Of a stretch of 64,000 nucleotides of DNA, positions 33,115 to 43,205 are shown in pieces (the first letter of the stretch is position 1; every line of letters starts with the position of its first letter). The position numbers and the translations under genes are program-made. The stretch lies in assembly GCF_016583835.1 (NCBI RefSeq), contig NZ_NRRW01000014.1, positions 17,310 to 81,309 on the forward strand. Reading direction: 5' to 3'. This DNA comes from Thiococcus pfennigii. GTDB taxonomy: Bacteria; Pseudomonadota; Gammaproteobacteria; Chromatiales; Chromatiaceae. The notes beneath the pieces were generated by a model. That model had not been told where the DNA came from. It searched no databases and saw nothing but the letters and a program-made list of their open reading frames with translations.

Positions 33115-34197
33115 TCAGCCGCCCTCCGCGATCGCCGCGAGCTGCTCGGCCTGATACTCCTCGAGCAAGGGGTCGATTACCTGATCGAGCTGGCCGGTCA
33201 TGATCTCGTCGAGCTTATAGAGGGTCAGGTTGATGCGGTGATCCGTCAGCCGGTTCTGCGGGAAATTATAGGTGCGGATGCGCTCGGAGCGGTCGCCGCT
33301 GCCGACCTGGAGGCGACGCGACTGGGATTGGGCATCGACCTGGGCCGCCTGGGCCTGAGACAGGAGCCTGGCCTGGAGCAACGCCATCGCCCGAGCGCGG
33401 TTCTTGTGCTGGGAGCGCTCGTCCTGGCACTCGACGACGATGCCGCTCGGCAGGTGGGTGAGCCGGATCGCCGAATCCGTCTTGTTCACGTGCTGGCCGC
33501 CGGCCCCCGATGCCCGATAGGTGTCGATGCGCAGGTCGTTCGGGTTGATCTCGACCTCATCGATCAGCTCGGCCTCCGGCAGCACGGCGACCGTGCAGGC
33601 CGATGTATGTACGCGCCCCTGCGATTCGGTCTCCGGCACCCGCTGGACGCGATGAGCGCCAGGCTCGAATTTGAGCCGCGAATAGACCCCGCGCCCACTG
33701 ATGCGGGCGATGACCTCCTTGTAGCCACCCTGCTCGCCCGGGCTCTCGCTGACGAGTTCGCTGCCCCAGCCGCGCACCTCGGCGTAGCGCAGATACATCC
33801 GCAGCAGGTCACCAGCGAACAGCGCCGCCTCGGCGCCGCCGGTGCCGGCTCGCACCTCGAGGAACACGTTGCGTTCGTCGTTGGGGTCCGCCGGTATCAG
33901 CAGTCGCTGCAGGAGGGGCTCGAGCGCGATGCGCCGCTCGCGGGCCGCGGCCAATTCCTCGCGCGCCAGGGCCGCCATCTCGGGATCGGCGAGCAGCTCC
34001 TCGGCACCGGCGACCTCGGCCTCGATCTGCTGATAGCGGCCGAAGCAGGTCGCGACCGGCTCGATCTGGGCATATTCCTGACTCAAGACCCGGAAGCGAC
34101 CCTGGTCGCCCTGGGTCGCCGGATCGGCCAGGAGTGCGGTGACCTCGATGTAGCGCTCGACAAGCCGCTCCAGCTTGGAGCGGAGGGAGGGGTTCAT
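33115..34197 (-). CDS. prfA: peptide chain release factor 1
   Basis: Recognises UAA and UAG stop codons. 360 residues, the normal length. The peptidyl-tRNA hydrolysis motif GAGGQHVN has GGQ at 233-235. The codon-recognition PxT tripeptide is PET (188-190) in [25 protein letters not shown]. coli has PAT. The context after GGQ ([25 protein letters not shown]) is standard. Its start overlaps the hemA stop by 4 bases. Confidence 0.98.
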   Translation of the reverse strand: MNPSLRSKLERLVERYIEVTALLADPATQGDQGRFRVLSQEYAQIEPVATCFGRYQQIEAEVAGAEELLADPEMAALAREELAAARERRIALEPLLQRLLIPADPNDERNVFLEVRAGTGGAEAALFAGDLLRMYLRYAEVRGWGSELVSESPGEQGGYKEVIARISGRGVYSRLKFEPGAHRVQRVPETESQGRVHTSACTVAVLPEAELIDEVEINPNDLRIDTYRASGAGGQHVNKTDSAIRLTHLPSGIVVECQDERSQHKNRARAMALLQARLLSQAQAAQVDAQSQSRRLQVGSGDRSERIRTYNFPQNRLTDHRINLTLYKLDEIMTGQLDQVIDPLLEEYQAEQLAAIAEGG

Positions 34198-35465
34198 CTT
34201 GCCGACTTGATGTCTTCGCTGAGTTGTAGGAGCTCGTTGGCGGCGTTCAGCAACTCGAGATTCCCCTCGCGGCCGGCCTGGCGCAGCCGGGTGCTCGGGA
34301 TGTGCAACAGCTTGTTGGTCAGCGTATGGGCCAGGTAGCCGAGCACATCGGCAGCCGGCTTGCCGCCCTCGATCTGTCGCAGCGCCCGAACGAGGACCTC
34401 GTCGCGGACCTGCTCGGCGCGCCGCCGGTAGTCCTGGATCAGGCCGACGGCGTCGAGCGAACGCAGCCAGCACATGAATTCTTCGGTGTGGACCTCGATG
34501 ATCTCGGCGGCCTGTTCGGCGGCCTGCTGGCGCGAGCGCATCCCTTCGTCGACGACCCCCTGGAGATCGTCGACCGTGTAGAGGTAGACGTCGCTGAGCT
34601 CGCCGACCTCGGGCTCGATATCGCGCGGCACGGCGATGTCGACCATGAAGATCGGGCGGTGCTTGCGCTTCTTCAGGGCCCGTTCGACGGTACCCTTGCC
34701 GAGGACCGGCAGCGGACTCGCGGTCGAGGAGATGACGATGTCGGCCTCGGGCAGGTGGTCGGCGATCTCGGTGAGGCCGATCGCGAAGCCGTTGAACTGC
34801 TCGGCCAGCGCGTGGGCACGCTCGATGGTGCGATTGGCGACGATGATCCGCCCGAGCTGATGCTGGCGCAGGTGCCGAGCGGCGAGCTCGATGGTCTCCC
34901 CGGCGCCGACCAGCAAGGCCGTCTGGTTGGACAGGTCACTGAAGATCTGACGCGCGAGGCTGACCGCAGCGAAGGCGACCGACACCGGGCTGGAGCCGAT
35001 CGCAGTGTCGGTGCGGACCTGCTTGGCGACCGAGAAGGTGTGCTGGAACAGCCGCCCGAGCAGCTTGCCGACGGTGCCGCAATCGCAGGCGGTCTGGAAC
35101 GACGACTTGACCTGGCCGAGGATCTGCGGCTCGCCGAGGACCATCGAGTCGAGTCCGCTCGCGACCTGCAGCAGGTGGCGGACCGCGCCCTGGTCGACGT
35201 GGGTATAGAGGAAGGGCGAGATCCGCTCGCTCTCCATGCCGTGAAAACTGCCCAGCCAGGCCTTCACGCCCTCCTCGGCCGGCGGATGGATCGCACAATA
35301 GATCTCGGTGCGATTGCAGGTCGAGAGGATCGCGGCCTCGTCGATACCGGCCCGCTCGGTCAGGCTGCGCAGGGCACCTGCGATGATGTCGGGGCCGAAG
35401 GTGATCCGTTCGCGGATGTCGATCGGCGCTGTCTTGTGGTTGAGACCGAGGGCGAGGAGCGTCAT
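34194..35465 (-). CDS. hemA: glutamyl-tRNA reductase
   Basis: First committed enzyme of tetrapyrrole synthesis by the C5 route: reduces Glu-tRNA(Glu) to glutamate-1-semialdehyde. 423 residues: [14 protein letters not shown], catalytic cysteine in [10 protein letters not shown] (Cys50), [41 protein letters not shown]-domain motif [16 protein letters not shown], and a C-terminal dimerisation helix. It heads the hemA-prfA-prmC operon. In a phototroph it supplies both heme and bacteriochlorophyll. Confidence 0.98.
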   Translation of the reverse strand: MTLLALGLNHKTAPIDIRERITFGPDIIAGALRSLTERAGIDEAAILSTCNRTEIYCAIHPPAEEGVKAWLGSFHGMESERISPFLYTHVDQGAVRHLLQVASGLDSMVLGEPQILGQVKSSFQTACDCGTVGKLLGRLFQHTFSVAKQVRTDTAIGSSPVSVAFAAVSLARQIFSDLSNQTALLVGAGETIELAARHLRQHQLGRIIVANRTIERAHALAEQFNGFAIGLTEIADHLPEADIVISSTASPLPVLGKGTVERALKKRKHRPIFMVDIAVPRDIEPEVGELSDVYLYTVDDLQGVVDEGMRSRQQAAEQAAEIIEVHTEEFMCWLRSLDAVGLIQDYRRRAEQVRDEVLVRALRQIEGGKPAADVLGYLAHTLTNKLLHIPSTRLRQAGREGNLELLNAANELLQLSEDIKSAR

Positions 35466-35497
35466 GGGCAGCTACGTCGGTTGAAACATCCTACGAA

Positions 35498-35526
35498 ATT
35501 CTTGGCCATCGGCGCCCAAGATGCAA
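35498..35526 (-). promoter_or_regulatory. candidate hemA promoter
   Basis: On the minus strand: TTGCAT (35521-35526), a 17-base spacer, AAGAAT (35498-35503), about 33 bases before the hemA ATG. The diverging TPR gene has a possible -10 TATACT at 35606-35611 on the plus strand without a good -35. Confidence 0.35.
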
Positions 35527-35663
35527 GCCGTCATTGCGCGGTCACGACGAGGCGCCGCCCCATCGGGGATGCCACGGCGACTTCCGCGCCGCGAAACCCG
35601 GCGGTTATACTGGCCGACAATCGATCATCGAACCGGCGCCACCGCCAGACCCCTTCCCGAGCG

Positions 35664-37400
35664 ATGAATCCCCACTTTGGCCTCATCCCCCTGCTCGCCG
35701 TCGTCCTAGCCGGCACGCCACCCGGCACCGCGGTCGCGGCAGCGGCAGCGGCAGCGCACGAGGCGCCCGACCCGGCCGGCGACGCCAGACCCCAGGTCGA
35801 ACTGACCGGCGACCTGCTCTATGCGATCCTCCTCGCGGAGATCGCCGATCAGCGCGCCGACCCCTGGATGGCCTTCGCCCATTATCTCGAGGCGGCAGAG
35901 CTGGCCTCGGACCCCCGCCTCGCCGAGCGCGCGACACGCGCCGCGCTCGCGGCCGGCGACCCGGGCGCCGCCCGCAAGGCCTTGGGCCTCTGGCTGAAGC
36001 TGGCACCCGAGGCGATCGCCGGACAACTGCTCGCCGCCCATGTCGCGATGCTGCTCGGGGCCGACGCGCAGGCCAAGGGGCACCTGCGCCGCGTCGTCGA
36101 CCTGCTCCGCCCCGCCGGTCGCGACGGCTTTCTCGGGCTCGCCGCGCTGGTCGCCACGATCGAGCCCGCCACGGCGCGCGTCGCGCTGATGCGCGCCCTC
36201 GTCGCCGAGGACGCCGAGAACGCCGCCGCCCAGTACGCGCTCGCGCTCGTCGCCGCCGATATCAGGGACTACGAGCGGGCGGTCGCGGCGACGCGCCGAG
36301 CGATCGCGCTCGATCGAGACTGGGATCAGCCGCGCATCCTCCTGGTGCGACTGCTGATCGCCCAGGGCCAGCGGTCGCAGGCGCGCGAGGTCTTGGCACA
36401 GTTCATCGATAGCACCCCGAACGACCATGTCCTGCGCATGCTCTATGCGCAACTCCTCGTCGAGGAACGCGAGTTCTCCGATGCCCGCAACGTCTTCGAG
36501 CGGATGCTGCGCGATACGCCGAAGGAGCCGGACGTCCTGTTCGCGATCGCCATCCTGTCGCTGCAACTGGAGGACGCGGAGGCCGCCCGCGGCTACTTCG
36601 AACGCCTCTACGCGACCGGCCAGCGGCGCGACGATGCGGCCCTCTATCTCGGGCAGATCGCGGAGGCCGCCGGCGAGCTCGACGAGGCGCTGGACTGGTA
36701 CGCCAAGGTCGAGGGCGAGGCCGCCCTCGACGCCCAGGTACGTAGCGCCAACGTCCAGGTCACCCGCGGGGAGATCGCCAAGGCCCGCGAGGGACTCGCG
36801 CAGCTCCGCGACCAACGGCCCGAGCATGCGAGAAGCCTCTTCTTGATCGAGGGCGAACTGCTGCAGGAGGCACACCGGCCCGAGCTGGCGATGGAGGTCT
36901 TCGACCGCGCCCTCGCCGAGTATCCGGGCGATCAGGACCTGCTCTACGCCCGCGGGCTCCTCGGCGCGAGCCTGGGACAGATCGAGGTCCTCGAGCGCGA
37001 CATGCGCGCCATCATCGCCGCCAACCCGGATCAGGCCGAGGCGCTCAATGCGCTCGGCTACACGCTGGCCGACCGCACCGATCGCCACCAAGAGGCCCAC
37101 GCCCTCATCGAGCGCGCGTTGGCGCTGAAGCCCGAGGACCCGGCGGTGCTCGACAGCATGGGCTGGGTCCTCTTCCGGATGGGCCGCCACCAGGAGGCGC
37201 TCGACTATCTGCGCCGCGCTCACGAGCGACTGTCCGATGGCGAGATCGCCGCTCACCTCGGCGAGGTCCTCTGGGCCACCGGCCAGCGCACCGAGGCATG
37301 GCGGATCTGGGACGAGGCCCAGGCGGAGCACCCCGGCCACGCCTACCTCGAGGCCGTCATCGAACGCCACCGCTACTCGCGCCCGGACACCCCCAGATGA
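35664..37400 (+). CDS. TPR-repeat protein (PA4667-like), exported
   Basis: 578 residues. An N-terminal hydrophobic segment (FGLIPLLAVVLAGTPPGTAVAAAAAA) looks like a signal peptide; no lipobox cysteine is visible. The rest is TPR-like helical hairpins from about residue 45 to the end, clearest in the last third (ALNALGYTLADRTDRHQEAHALIERALALKPEDPAVLDSMGWVLFRMGRHQEALDYLRRA). Position between hemA and ispE matches the PA4667-type gene of Pseudomonas. Function probably periplasmic scaffolding; not decided. The ATG at 35664 is used because longer frames run into the hemA promoter. Its end overlaps ispE by 4 bases. Confidence 0.85.
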   Translation: MNPHFGLIPLLAVVLAGTPPGTAVAAAAAAAHEAPDPAGDARPQVELTGDLLYAILLAEIADQRADPWMAFAHYLEAAELASDPRLAERATRAALAAGDPGAARKALGLWLKLAPEAIAGQLLAAHVAMLLGADAQAKGHLRRVVDLLRPAGRDGFLGLAALVATIEPATARVALMRALVAEDAENAAAQYALALVAADIRDYERAVAATRRAIALDRDWDQPRILLVRLLIAQGQRSQAREVLAQFIDSTPNDHVLRMLYAQLLVEEREFSDARNVFERMLRDTPKEPDVLFAIAILSLQLEDAEAARGYFERLYATGQRRDDAALYLGQIAEAAGELDEALDWYAKVEGEAALDAQVRSANVQVTRGEIAKAREGLAQLRDQRPEHARSLFLIEGELLQEAHRPELAMEVFDRALAEYPGDQDLLYARGLLGASLGQIEVLERDMRAIIAANPDQAEALNALGYTLADRTDRHQEAHALIERALALKPEDPAVLDSMGWVLFRMGRHQEALDYLRRAHERLSDGEIAAHLGEVLWATGQRTEAWRIWDEAQAEHPGHAYLEAVIERHRYSRPDTPR

Positions 37401-38251
37401 GAGACCCCGACGCCTGGCAACGGCCCTGGCCGGCCCCAGCCAAACTCAACCTGATGCTGCGGATCCTCGGGCGGCGCCCCGACGGCTATCACCGCCTGCA
37501 GACCGTCTTCCAGTTCGTCGACCACTGCGACCTGATCCGCTTCCGCCCGCGCGCCGACGGGCACATCGAGCGGACCAGCACGCTGCCCGGCGTGGCCCCC
37601 GAGAGCGATCTGGTCGTGCGCGCCGCGCGCCTGCTGCAGGCCGTCTCCGGCTGTCGTCAGGGCGCTGCGATCGACGTCGCCAAGCGCCTGCCGATGGGCG
37701 GTGGGCTCGGCGGCGGCAGCTCCGATGCGGCCACGACCCTCGTCGCACTCGATCACCTCTGGGAGACCCATCTCGGCACCGACGCGCTGGCCGAGCTCGG
37801 CCTGCAACTGGGCGCTGACGTGCCGGTCTTCGTGCGCGGGCAGGCCGCCTGGGGCGAGGGGGTCGGCGAGGAGCTGGTGCCGCTGGCCTTGCCCGAGCCC
37901 TGGTATCTGGTCGTCAGGCCGCCATGCGAGGTCTCGACGGCGGCCATTTTCGGCGACGAAGACTTGACGCGAGACTCTCCGCCGATCACAATAGACGACT
38001 TTCTCTCCGGCGAGTCGAGCAACGATTGCCTAGCCGTGGTCGTCCGTCGCTATCCGGAGGTCGCTGCCGCGATGGGGTGGCTGCGTGGCTGGGGTGAGGC
38101 CAAGCTCACCGGCACCGGCGCCTGCATCTTCGCCGCCTTCGCGACGCGGGAGCAGGCCCTGACCGCCCACGCCGACGTGCCGCCCGAATGCTCGGCCTTC
38201 GTCGCTCGCGGCAGGAGCCGCTCCCCGCTGTTGGAGCGATTGAACGGTTGA
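37397..38251 (+). CDS. ispE: 4-diphosphocytidyl-2-C-methyl-D-erythritol kinase
   Basis: GHMP kinase of the MEP isoprenoid pathway. 284 residues: WPAPAKLNLMLRILGRRPDGYHRLQTVFQF at the N-terminus, the ATP motif LPMGGGLGGGSSDAATTL (about 99-116), QLGADVPVFVRG and the C-terminal GEAKLTGTGACIFAAF. The MEP pathway feeds carotenoid, quinone and bacteriochlorophyll side-chain synthesis. The start overlaps the TPR gene by 4 bases with no lolB between them. Confidence 0.97.
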   Translation: MRDPDAWQRPWPAPAKLNLMLRILGRRPDGYHRLQTVFQFVDHCDLIRFRPRADGHIERTSTLPGVAPESDLVVRAARLLQAVSGCRQGAAIDVAKRLPMGGGLGGGSSDAATTLVALDHLWETHLGTDALAELGLQLGADVPVFVRGQAAWGEGVGEELVPLALPEPWYLVVRPPCEVSTAAIFGDEDLTRDSPPITIDDFLSGESSNDCLAVVVRRYPEVAAAMGWLRGWGEAKLTGTGACIFAAFATREQALTAHADVPPECSAFVARGRSRSPLLERLNG

Positions 38252-38256
38252 TCTCG

Positions 38257-38331
38257 TGGGGCGTCGCCAAGCGGTAAGGCACTGGGTTTTGATCCCAGCA
38301 TTCCCAGGTTCGAATCCTGGCGCCCCAGCCA
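38257..38331 (+). tRNA. tRNA-Gln (anticodon TTG)
   Basis: 75 nt with the CCA end encoded. Acceptor arms TGGGGCG and CGCCCCA pair fully; the anticodon stem CTGGG/CCCAG closes a loop TTTTGAT, giving anticodon TTG (reads CAA and CAG). The T arm CCAGG-TTCGAAT-CCTGG is standard. It starts 6 bases after the ispE stop, in the usual ispE-tRNA-Gln-prs context. Confidence 0.97.
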
Positions 38332-38459
38332 ACATCGACGCCGTGCGGCGGGCGGTTGACGCCAGCCGCACGGCCGACGCGACGCAGATCTCGTCGCCGG
38401 GCGGCTGTGGCAAGGCTTGGCTCCCCGTTGGCCAACCTGCAGAGTGAGGTTTTAGGACC

Positions 38460-39413
38460 GTGCCGACCAGCCACATGATGGTGTTCTCCGGGAACGCCAA
38501 CCCGGCGCTCTCCGCCGAGATCGCCTGGCACCTCAACCTGCCGCTCGGCAAGGCCGTCATCGGTCAGTTCAGCGACGGTGAGGTGATGACCGAGATCCAG
38601 GACAACGTCCGGGGTCGCGACGTCTTCGTCGTCCAGCCGACCTGCGCCCCCACCAACGACAACCTGATGGAGTTGTTGGTGATGATCGACGCGCTGCGCT
38701 GGGCCTCGGCCAAACGCATCACGGCCGTCATCCCCTACTTCGGCTACGCGCGCCAGGATCGGCGGCCGCGTTCGGCCCGCGTGCCGATCACGGCGCGGCT
38801 GGTCGCCAAGGCGATCGGCAACGCCGGGGCGGACCGCGTCCTGACCGTCGACCTGCACGCCGACCAGATCCAGGGCTTCTTCGACATCCCCGTCGACAAC
38901 GTCTATGCCTCGCCGATCCTGCTCGGCGACGTCTGGCGGCAGAAGTACCCGCGGCTGATGGTCGTCTCGCCCGACGTCGGTGGCGTCGTGCGCGCCCGCG
39001 CATTGGCCAAGCGTCTCGACGACGCGGATCTGGCGATCATCGACAAGCGCCGGCCGCGACCGAACGAGGCCAAGGTCATGAACATCATCGGCGACGTCGA
39101 GGGTCGCTCCTGCGTCCTCGTCGACGACCTCGTCGATACCGCCGGGACCCTGTGCAGCGCCGCCGCAGCGCTGAAGGGGCACGGCGCCGCGCGGGTCGTC
39201 GCCTACTGCACCCACCCGGTGCTCTCCGGCCCGGCGGTGGACAACATCCGCGAATCGCAGCTCGACGAGCTGGTGGTGACCAACACCATCCCGCTGCGCC
39301 CTGCGGCGCAGGCCTGCGAGAAGATCCGCCAGCTCAGCATCGGTGAACTCCTGGCCGAGACGATCCGGCGCGTCTCGAACGAGGAGTCGGTCAGCTCCTT
39401 GTTCGTCGATTGA
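38460..39413 (+). CDS. prs: ribose-phosphate pyrophosphokinase
   Basis: Makes PRPP from ribose 5-phosphate and ATP for nucleotide, His and Trp synthesis. 317 residues: [66 protein letters not shown], the PRPP loop [14 protein letters not shown] and the flexible loop [12 protein letters not shown]. The start is GTG at 38460, giving an N-terminus like MSKMMVF of Pseudomonas; an ATG at 38475 is possible but would trim the family start. Confidence 0.97.
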   Translation: MPTSHMMVFSGNANPALSAEIAWHLNLPLGKAVIGQFSDGEVMTEIQDNVRGRDVFVVQPTCAPTNDNLMELLVMIDALRWASAKRITAVIPYFGYARQDRRPRSARVPITARLVAKAIGNAGADRVLTVDLHADQIQGFFDIPVDNVYASPILLGDVWRQKYPRLMVVSPDVGGVVRARALAKRLDDADLAIIDKRRPRPNEAKVMNIIGDVEGRSCVLVDDLVDTAGTLCSAAAALKGHGAARVVAYCTHPVLSGPAVDNIRESQLDELVVTNTIPLRPAAQACEKIRQLSIGELLAETIRRVSNEESVSSLFVD

Positions 39414-39455
39414 AGGCCGACGCAGACCGGCCCGCGTGGCCGCGTTCGGCCGATA

Positions 39456-39511
39456 CCGGTGCGGGGCGTCCCGCCCCGCACCGGCGACCATCCCGGGACC
39501 CGCGTCCCGGG
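39456..39511 (+). terminator. tandem stem-loops between prs and rplY
   Basis: A perfect 13-base-pair GC stem (39456-39468 with 39472-39484, loop of 3) is followed by an 8-base-pair stem (39492-39499 with 39504-39511, loop of 4). Neither has a U tract, so they may be a Rho-independent terminator variant, an attenuator, or an mRNA-stabilising element ahead of rplY. Confidence 0.5.
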
Positions 39512-39586
39512 GCGTGCACCACGGACCTGGTCGCGGGTCCGCGGCGCGTCCGATCCATCATCCTTGAAGCACAACGGAGTACGCCC

Positions 39587-40204
39587 ATGAGCGTGAGCTT
39601 TGACGTCATCGGCCTGCCCCGGCAGGACACAGGTAAAGGTGCGAGCCGCCGCCTGCGTCGGACCGGACAGGTACCCGCCATCGTCTATGGCGGCCACAGG
39701 GACCCCGAGATGATCTCGGTGTCCCATAGCGAACTGCTGCGCCACCTCAACAACGAGGCCTTCTACTCGCACATCCTCGACCTCCAGGTCGGCGACGCCA
39801 AGACCAAGGTGGTCCTCAAGGACATGCAGCGCCACCCGGCCAAGCCCTTCATCCTCCACGTCGACTTCCAGCGCGTCAGCGCCGACGAGAAGATCCGCAT
39901 GGTCGTGCCGCTGCACTTCGAGAACGAGCAGCAGGCGAAGGGCGTCAAGCTCGGCGGACGGGTCTCCCACGCGATCACCGAGATCGAGATCAGCTGCCTG
40001 CCGAAGGATCTGCCCGAGTTCATCGGCATCGACATGACCGAGATGGACGTGGGCGACATCCTGCACATCTCGGAGATCCCGCTGCCGCCGGGCGTCGAAC
40101 TCGCGCACGCGCCGGACTCCGATGAGCCCGTCGTGATGGTCCACAGCGGTCACGCCGGCGGCGCGATGGGCGAAGAGGGCGAGGAAGGCGAGCCGTCGGC
40201 TTGA
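39587..40204 (+). CDS. rplY: 50S ribosomal protein L25 (general stress protein Ctc form)
   Basis: 205-residue long form of L25, with the 5S-rRNA-binding N-domain (about 1-95: TGKGASRRLRRTGQVPAIVYGG) and the C-terminal Ctc/TL5 domain (about 100-190), ending in an acidic Glu/Gly tail (GEEGEEGEPSA). It starts at the ATG at 39587 with CGGAG upstream. The stem-loops before it may allow expression independent of prs. The synteny prs-rplY-pth is that of Pseudomonas and relatives. Confidence 0.96.
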   Translation: MSVSFDVIGLPRQDTGKGASRRLRRTGQVPAIVYGGHRDPEMISVSHSELLRHLNNEAFYSHILDLQVGDAKTKVVLKDMQRHPAKPFILHVDFQRVSADEKIRMVVPLHFENEQQAKGVKLGGRVSHAITEIEISCLPKDLPEFIGIDMTEMDVGDILHISEIPLPPGVELAHAPDSDEPVVMVHSGHAGGAMGEEGEEGEPSA

Positions 40205-40263
40205 CGGCCGCCTCCCCCGCGGGCCGGCCGCCGGCCGGCCCGCTACGCACGGACGAGGGGCCC

Positions 40264-40851
40264 ATGGCAGACACCGGCATCCGTCTGATCGTCGGCCTGG
40301 GCAACCCGGGCCCACAGTACGAAGCGACCCGCCACAATGTCGGGTTCTGGCTCGTCGAGCGCCTGGCGGCGCGCGCGGGCGCCGTCTTTCGCGTCGAGGC
40401 GAAGCTGCACGGCCTGGTCTGCCGCCTGACCCTCGCCGGGCGCGATGTGCGCCTCCTCAAGCCCGCGACCTTCATGAACCGCAGCGGCCAGTCGGTCGCC
40501 GCCACCGCCCGCTACTTCTCGATCCCGCCCGAGGCCATCCTCATCGCCCACGACGAACTCGACCTGCCGCCGGGTACGGTGCGCCTCAAGCAGGGTGGCG
40601 GGCATGCCGGCCACAACGGGCTGCGCGACACGATCGCGCAACTCGGCAGCCGCGACTTCTGGCGCCTGCGCATCGGCATCGGCCACCCGGGCGACAAGGC
40701 CCAGGTGGTCGGCTATGTGCTCAACCGCCCGACCCGTGACGAGGGGACGCTGATCATGGACGCGGTCGACGAGGCCGAGCGCAGCCTCCCCGAGGTCGTC
40801 GAGGGCGCCTTCCAGCGGGCCATGAACCGCCTCCACGGCCCGAGCCGCTGA
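40264..40851 (+). CDS. pth: peptidyl-tRNA hydrolase
   Basis: Releases peptides from prematurely dissociated peptidyl-tRNA. 195 residues: IVGLGNPGPQYEATRHNVGFWLVERLA with the catalytic His and Asn, KPATFMNRSGQSVAATARYF, AHDELDLPPGTVRLKQGGGHAGHNGLRD, WRLRIGIGHPG and VVGYVLNRP. The start at 40264 (MADTGIRLIVGLGNPG) is standard; an open frame upstream only covers the rplY end. No ychF follows; the next gene is pdxH on the other strand. Confidence 0.97.
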   Translation: MADTGIRLIVGLGNPGPQYEATRHNVGFWLVERLAARAGAVFRVEAKLHGLVCRLTLAGRDVRLLKPATFMNRSGQSVAATARYFSIPPEAILIAHDELDLPPGTVRLKQGGGHAGHNGLRDTIAQLGSRDFWRLRIGIGHPGDKAQVVGYVLNRPTRDEGTLIMDAVDEAERSLPEVVEGAFQRAMNRLHGPSR

Positions 40852-40914
40852 GCGGGCCGATCCTCCCCACGGCAGGCCCAGACAAGGTCAGCCAGGCCAG
40901 CAGGCTGGCGTCGC

Positions 40915-41550
40915 TCAAGGCGCCAACCGCTCGATCGCCCAGCCGCCGGCCTCGCGCCGGTAGCGGAAGCGATCGTGCAGGCGGCTGTCGCGGCCCTGCC
41001 AGAATTCGATTGCCTCGGGCACGACGCGGTAACCGCCCCAGAACGACGGCAGCGGCACCTCGCCGTCGGCGAACCGGCGCCGCAGCTCCTCGACCTTCGC
41101 CTCGAGCAGCGCGCGCGAGCTGATGACCCGGCTCTGCGGCGACGCCCAGGCCCCGATCTGGCTGCCACGGGGACGGGTCGCGAAATAGCGCAGCGACTCG
41201 GCGGACGGGATCCGCGCCGCCCGCCCGACGATCTGCACCTGGCGCGCCAAGGCGACCCATGGAAAGAGCAGCGCCACCCTGGGGTTGGCCTCGATCTGGC
41301 GCGCCTTGGCGCTCTCGTGATTGGTGAAGAAGACGAAGCCCCGCGCGTCGTAGAGCTTCAGCAGGACCGTTCGCAGCCAGGGTTGGCCGGCGGCATCGAC
41401 GGTCGCGAGGCTCATCGCGTTGGGCTCGGCGAGGCCGGTCGCGATGGCCGCCTCGAACCAGTCCTGGAACTGGCGCAACGGATCGGCCTCGAGGTCCTCG
41501 CGCGCAAGCCCGCGGGCCATCGCCCGGGCCCGAAACGCCTCTGGGGTCAT
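40915..41550 (-). CDS. pdxH: pyridoxamine/pyridoxine 5'-phosphate oxidase
   Basis: FMN enzyme forming pyridoxal 5'-phosphate. 211 residues: [84 protein letters not shown]-like [17 protein letters not shown], and C-terminal [17 protein letters not shown]. The ATG at 41550 gives [12 protein letters not shown]; a longer frame upstream is not family-like. It is monocistronic and convergent with pth. Confidence 0.96.
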   Translation of the reverse strand: MTPEAFRARAMARGLAREDLEADPLRQFQDWFEAAIATGLAEPNAMSLATVDAAGQPWLRTVLLKLYDARGFVFFTNHESAKARQIEANPRVALLFPWVALARQVQIVGRAARIPSAESLRYFATRPRGSQIGAWASPQSRVISSRALLEAKVEELRRRFADGEVPLPSFWGGYRVVPEAIEFWQGRDSRLHDRFRYRREAGGWAIERLAP

Positions 41551-41752
41551 GGTCACGATCGCCGCCTCCCGCGCGCTCGCCTGCACATGGATCAGTGGTC
41601 GGTTATCGGGGGGCGAGTCGGCGGATGCAATGGGTGCGGAGCCAGGCCCGCCCGGTGACACTGCACACCGCCCGCGCCGGACGCAGGCCGCCCCCGGCAT
41701 CTCTCGAACGTCCGCGCCGAACCATCCGCCCGACGACGGATGCGACCCGAGG

Positions 41753-43096
41753 TCAGTCCGTCAAGTTGCGCCGGTCGTGGACCCGTTTGGCCTTGCCGAC
41801 GAAGCGCTCGATATGCTGCGGCTCGACCAGGTCGACATGGGCGCGGATGCCGGCGACGGTCTGGATCTCGCGGCTGATCCGCTCGCAGAGGGCCTGCATC
41901 CGGTCCATGCGGTCGGAGAAGAGCTCGGGTCGGATCTCGACCTTGACGTGGACCTCGTCGAGGGTGCCGGGGCGGGCGACCTCGATCAGATAGTGCGGCG
42001 TCGTCCCCTCGACCCGCAGCAGCGCCTCCTCGATCTGCGACGGGAAGACGTTGACGCCGCGGATGATCAGCATGTCGTCGGTGCGCCCGGTGACCCGGCT
42101 CATCCGCAGCGTCCGGCGCCCGCACGCGCAGGGTGCGCGATCGAGGCGGGCGATGTCGCGCGTACGATAGCGGACCATCGGCATCGCCTCGCGGGTCAGG
42201 GTCGTGATGACCAGCTCCCCCGGCTCGCCGTCCGGTACGGGCTCGAGGGTCTCCGGGTCGAGGCACTCGACGAGGAAGTGGTCCTCCTGGATGTGCATGC
42301 CGGCGCGCGCCGGGCACTCGCCGCTGACCCCAGGACCGATGACCTCGGAGAGCCCGTAGTTGTTGGTGGCGACGATGTCGAGTTGGTCCTCGATCTCGCG
42401 GCGCATGTCCTCGGTCCAGGGCTCGCCGCCGAAGAAGCCGTAGCGGATCGGCAGCGCGCGCGGATCCAGGCCGAGCTCGCGCGCCCCGTCGGCGATGGTC
42501 AGGGCATAGCTCGGCGTGCAGATGAGGGCATCCGAGCCGAGATCGCGCATGATCTCGATCTGGCGCCGGGTGTTGCCGGCCGAGACCGGGATGACGGCCG
42601 CCCCGACCCGCTCGATCCCGTAGTGCAGGCCGAAGCCACCGGTGAAGAGGCCGTAGCCGAAGGCGACCTGGGCCGTGTGCTCGGGGCGCAGGCCACCGGC
42701 GACGAGGAAGCGCGCGCAGAGGTTGGACCAGAGCGCCAGGTCGCCCTTCGTGTAGGCGACGAAGGTCGGCCGCCCCGTCGTGCCCGAGGAGCCGTGGATC
42801 CGCGCGACCTGGCCGCGCGGCACGGCGAGGAAGCCGAGCGGGTGCTGGGCGCGCAGGTCGTCCTTGGTCGTGAACGGCAGGCGGCGCAGGTCGGCGAGCG
42901 AGCGGATGCTGTGCGGGCCGATCGCCTGGCGGGCGAAATGATCCCGATAGAAGGGCACCTGGGCGACGCGCGCCACCAGGTCGCGCAGCCGCTCCAGTTG
43001 CAGGGCCTCCAGGGCCTCGCGAGGCCGGGTCTCGGCCTCGCGGTCCCAGATCAGCGGGTCCTGTTGTCGATGGGTCTGGTGAGGCTGCGCGAGCAT
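41753..43096 (-). CDS. paaK: phenylacetate-CoA ligase family protein (PaaK paralogue 1)
   Basis: AMP-forming arylacetate-CoA ligase of the adenylate-forming family. 447 residues: VPFYRDHF, phosphate loop [17 protein letters not shown] (about 100-116), [46 protein letters not shown], and C-domain [22 protein letters not shown]. It activates phenylacetate or indoleacetate to its CoA ester. Last gene of a minus-strand series with an ACT-domain gene, a second paaK and iorB-iorA. The two PaaK proteins are clearly paralogous yet diverged, so different aryl specificities are likely. Confidence 0.9.
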   Translation of the reverse strand: MLAQPHQTHRQQDPLIWDREAETRPREALEALQLERLRDLVARVAQVPFYRDHFARQAIGPHSIRSLADLRRLPFTTKDDLRAQHPLGFLAVPRGQVARIHGSSGTTGRPTFVAYTKGDLALWSNLCARFLVAGGLRPEHTAQVAFGYGLFTGGFGLHYGIERVGAAVIPVSAGNTRRQIEIMRDLGSDALICTPSYALTIADGARELGLDPRALPIRYGFFGGEPWTEDMRREIEDQLDIVATNNYGLSEVIGPGVSGECPARAGMHIQEDHFLVECLDPETLEPVPDGEPGELVITTLTREAMPMVRYRTRDIARLDRAPCACGRRTLRMSRVTGRTDDMLIIRGVNVFPSQIEEALLRVEGTTPHYLIEVARPGTLDEVHVKVEIRPELFSDRMDRMQALCERISREIQTVAGIRAHVDLVEPQHIERFVGKAKRVHDRRNLTD

Positions 43097-43205
43097 GGTC
43101 CTGGATCCGTAGTCGATGGGCCGCGCCGATGCGGCGCCGCGGCGGCGGGGAGGTGTGCAAGGCCGCCCGGCCGGGCGGCCGGGCGGAGGACGAGGCGCCA
43201 GCGGC

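Noticed and set aside
33600..33640. RF1 codon-recognition tripeptide PET instead of E. coli PAT
   Set aside because: The middle position of the PxT motif varies among bacterial RF1 proteins, so altered stop-codon use is not supported.
34302..35663. Long in-frame extension upstream of the TPR protein (over 450 codons)
   Set aside because: The extension lies antisense to hemA and only starts to look like a protein at MNPHFGLIPLL (35664), where a signal peptide begins.
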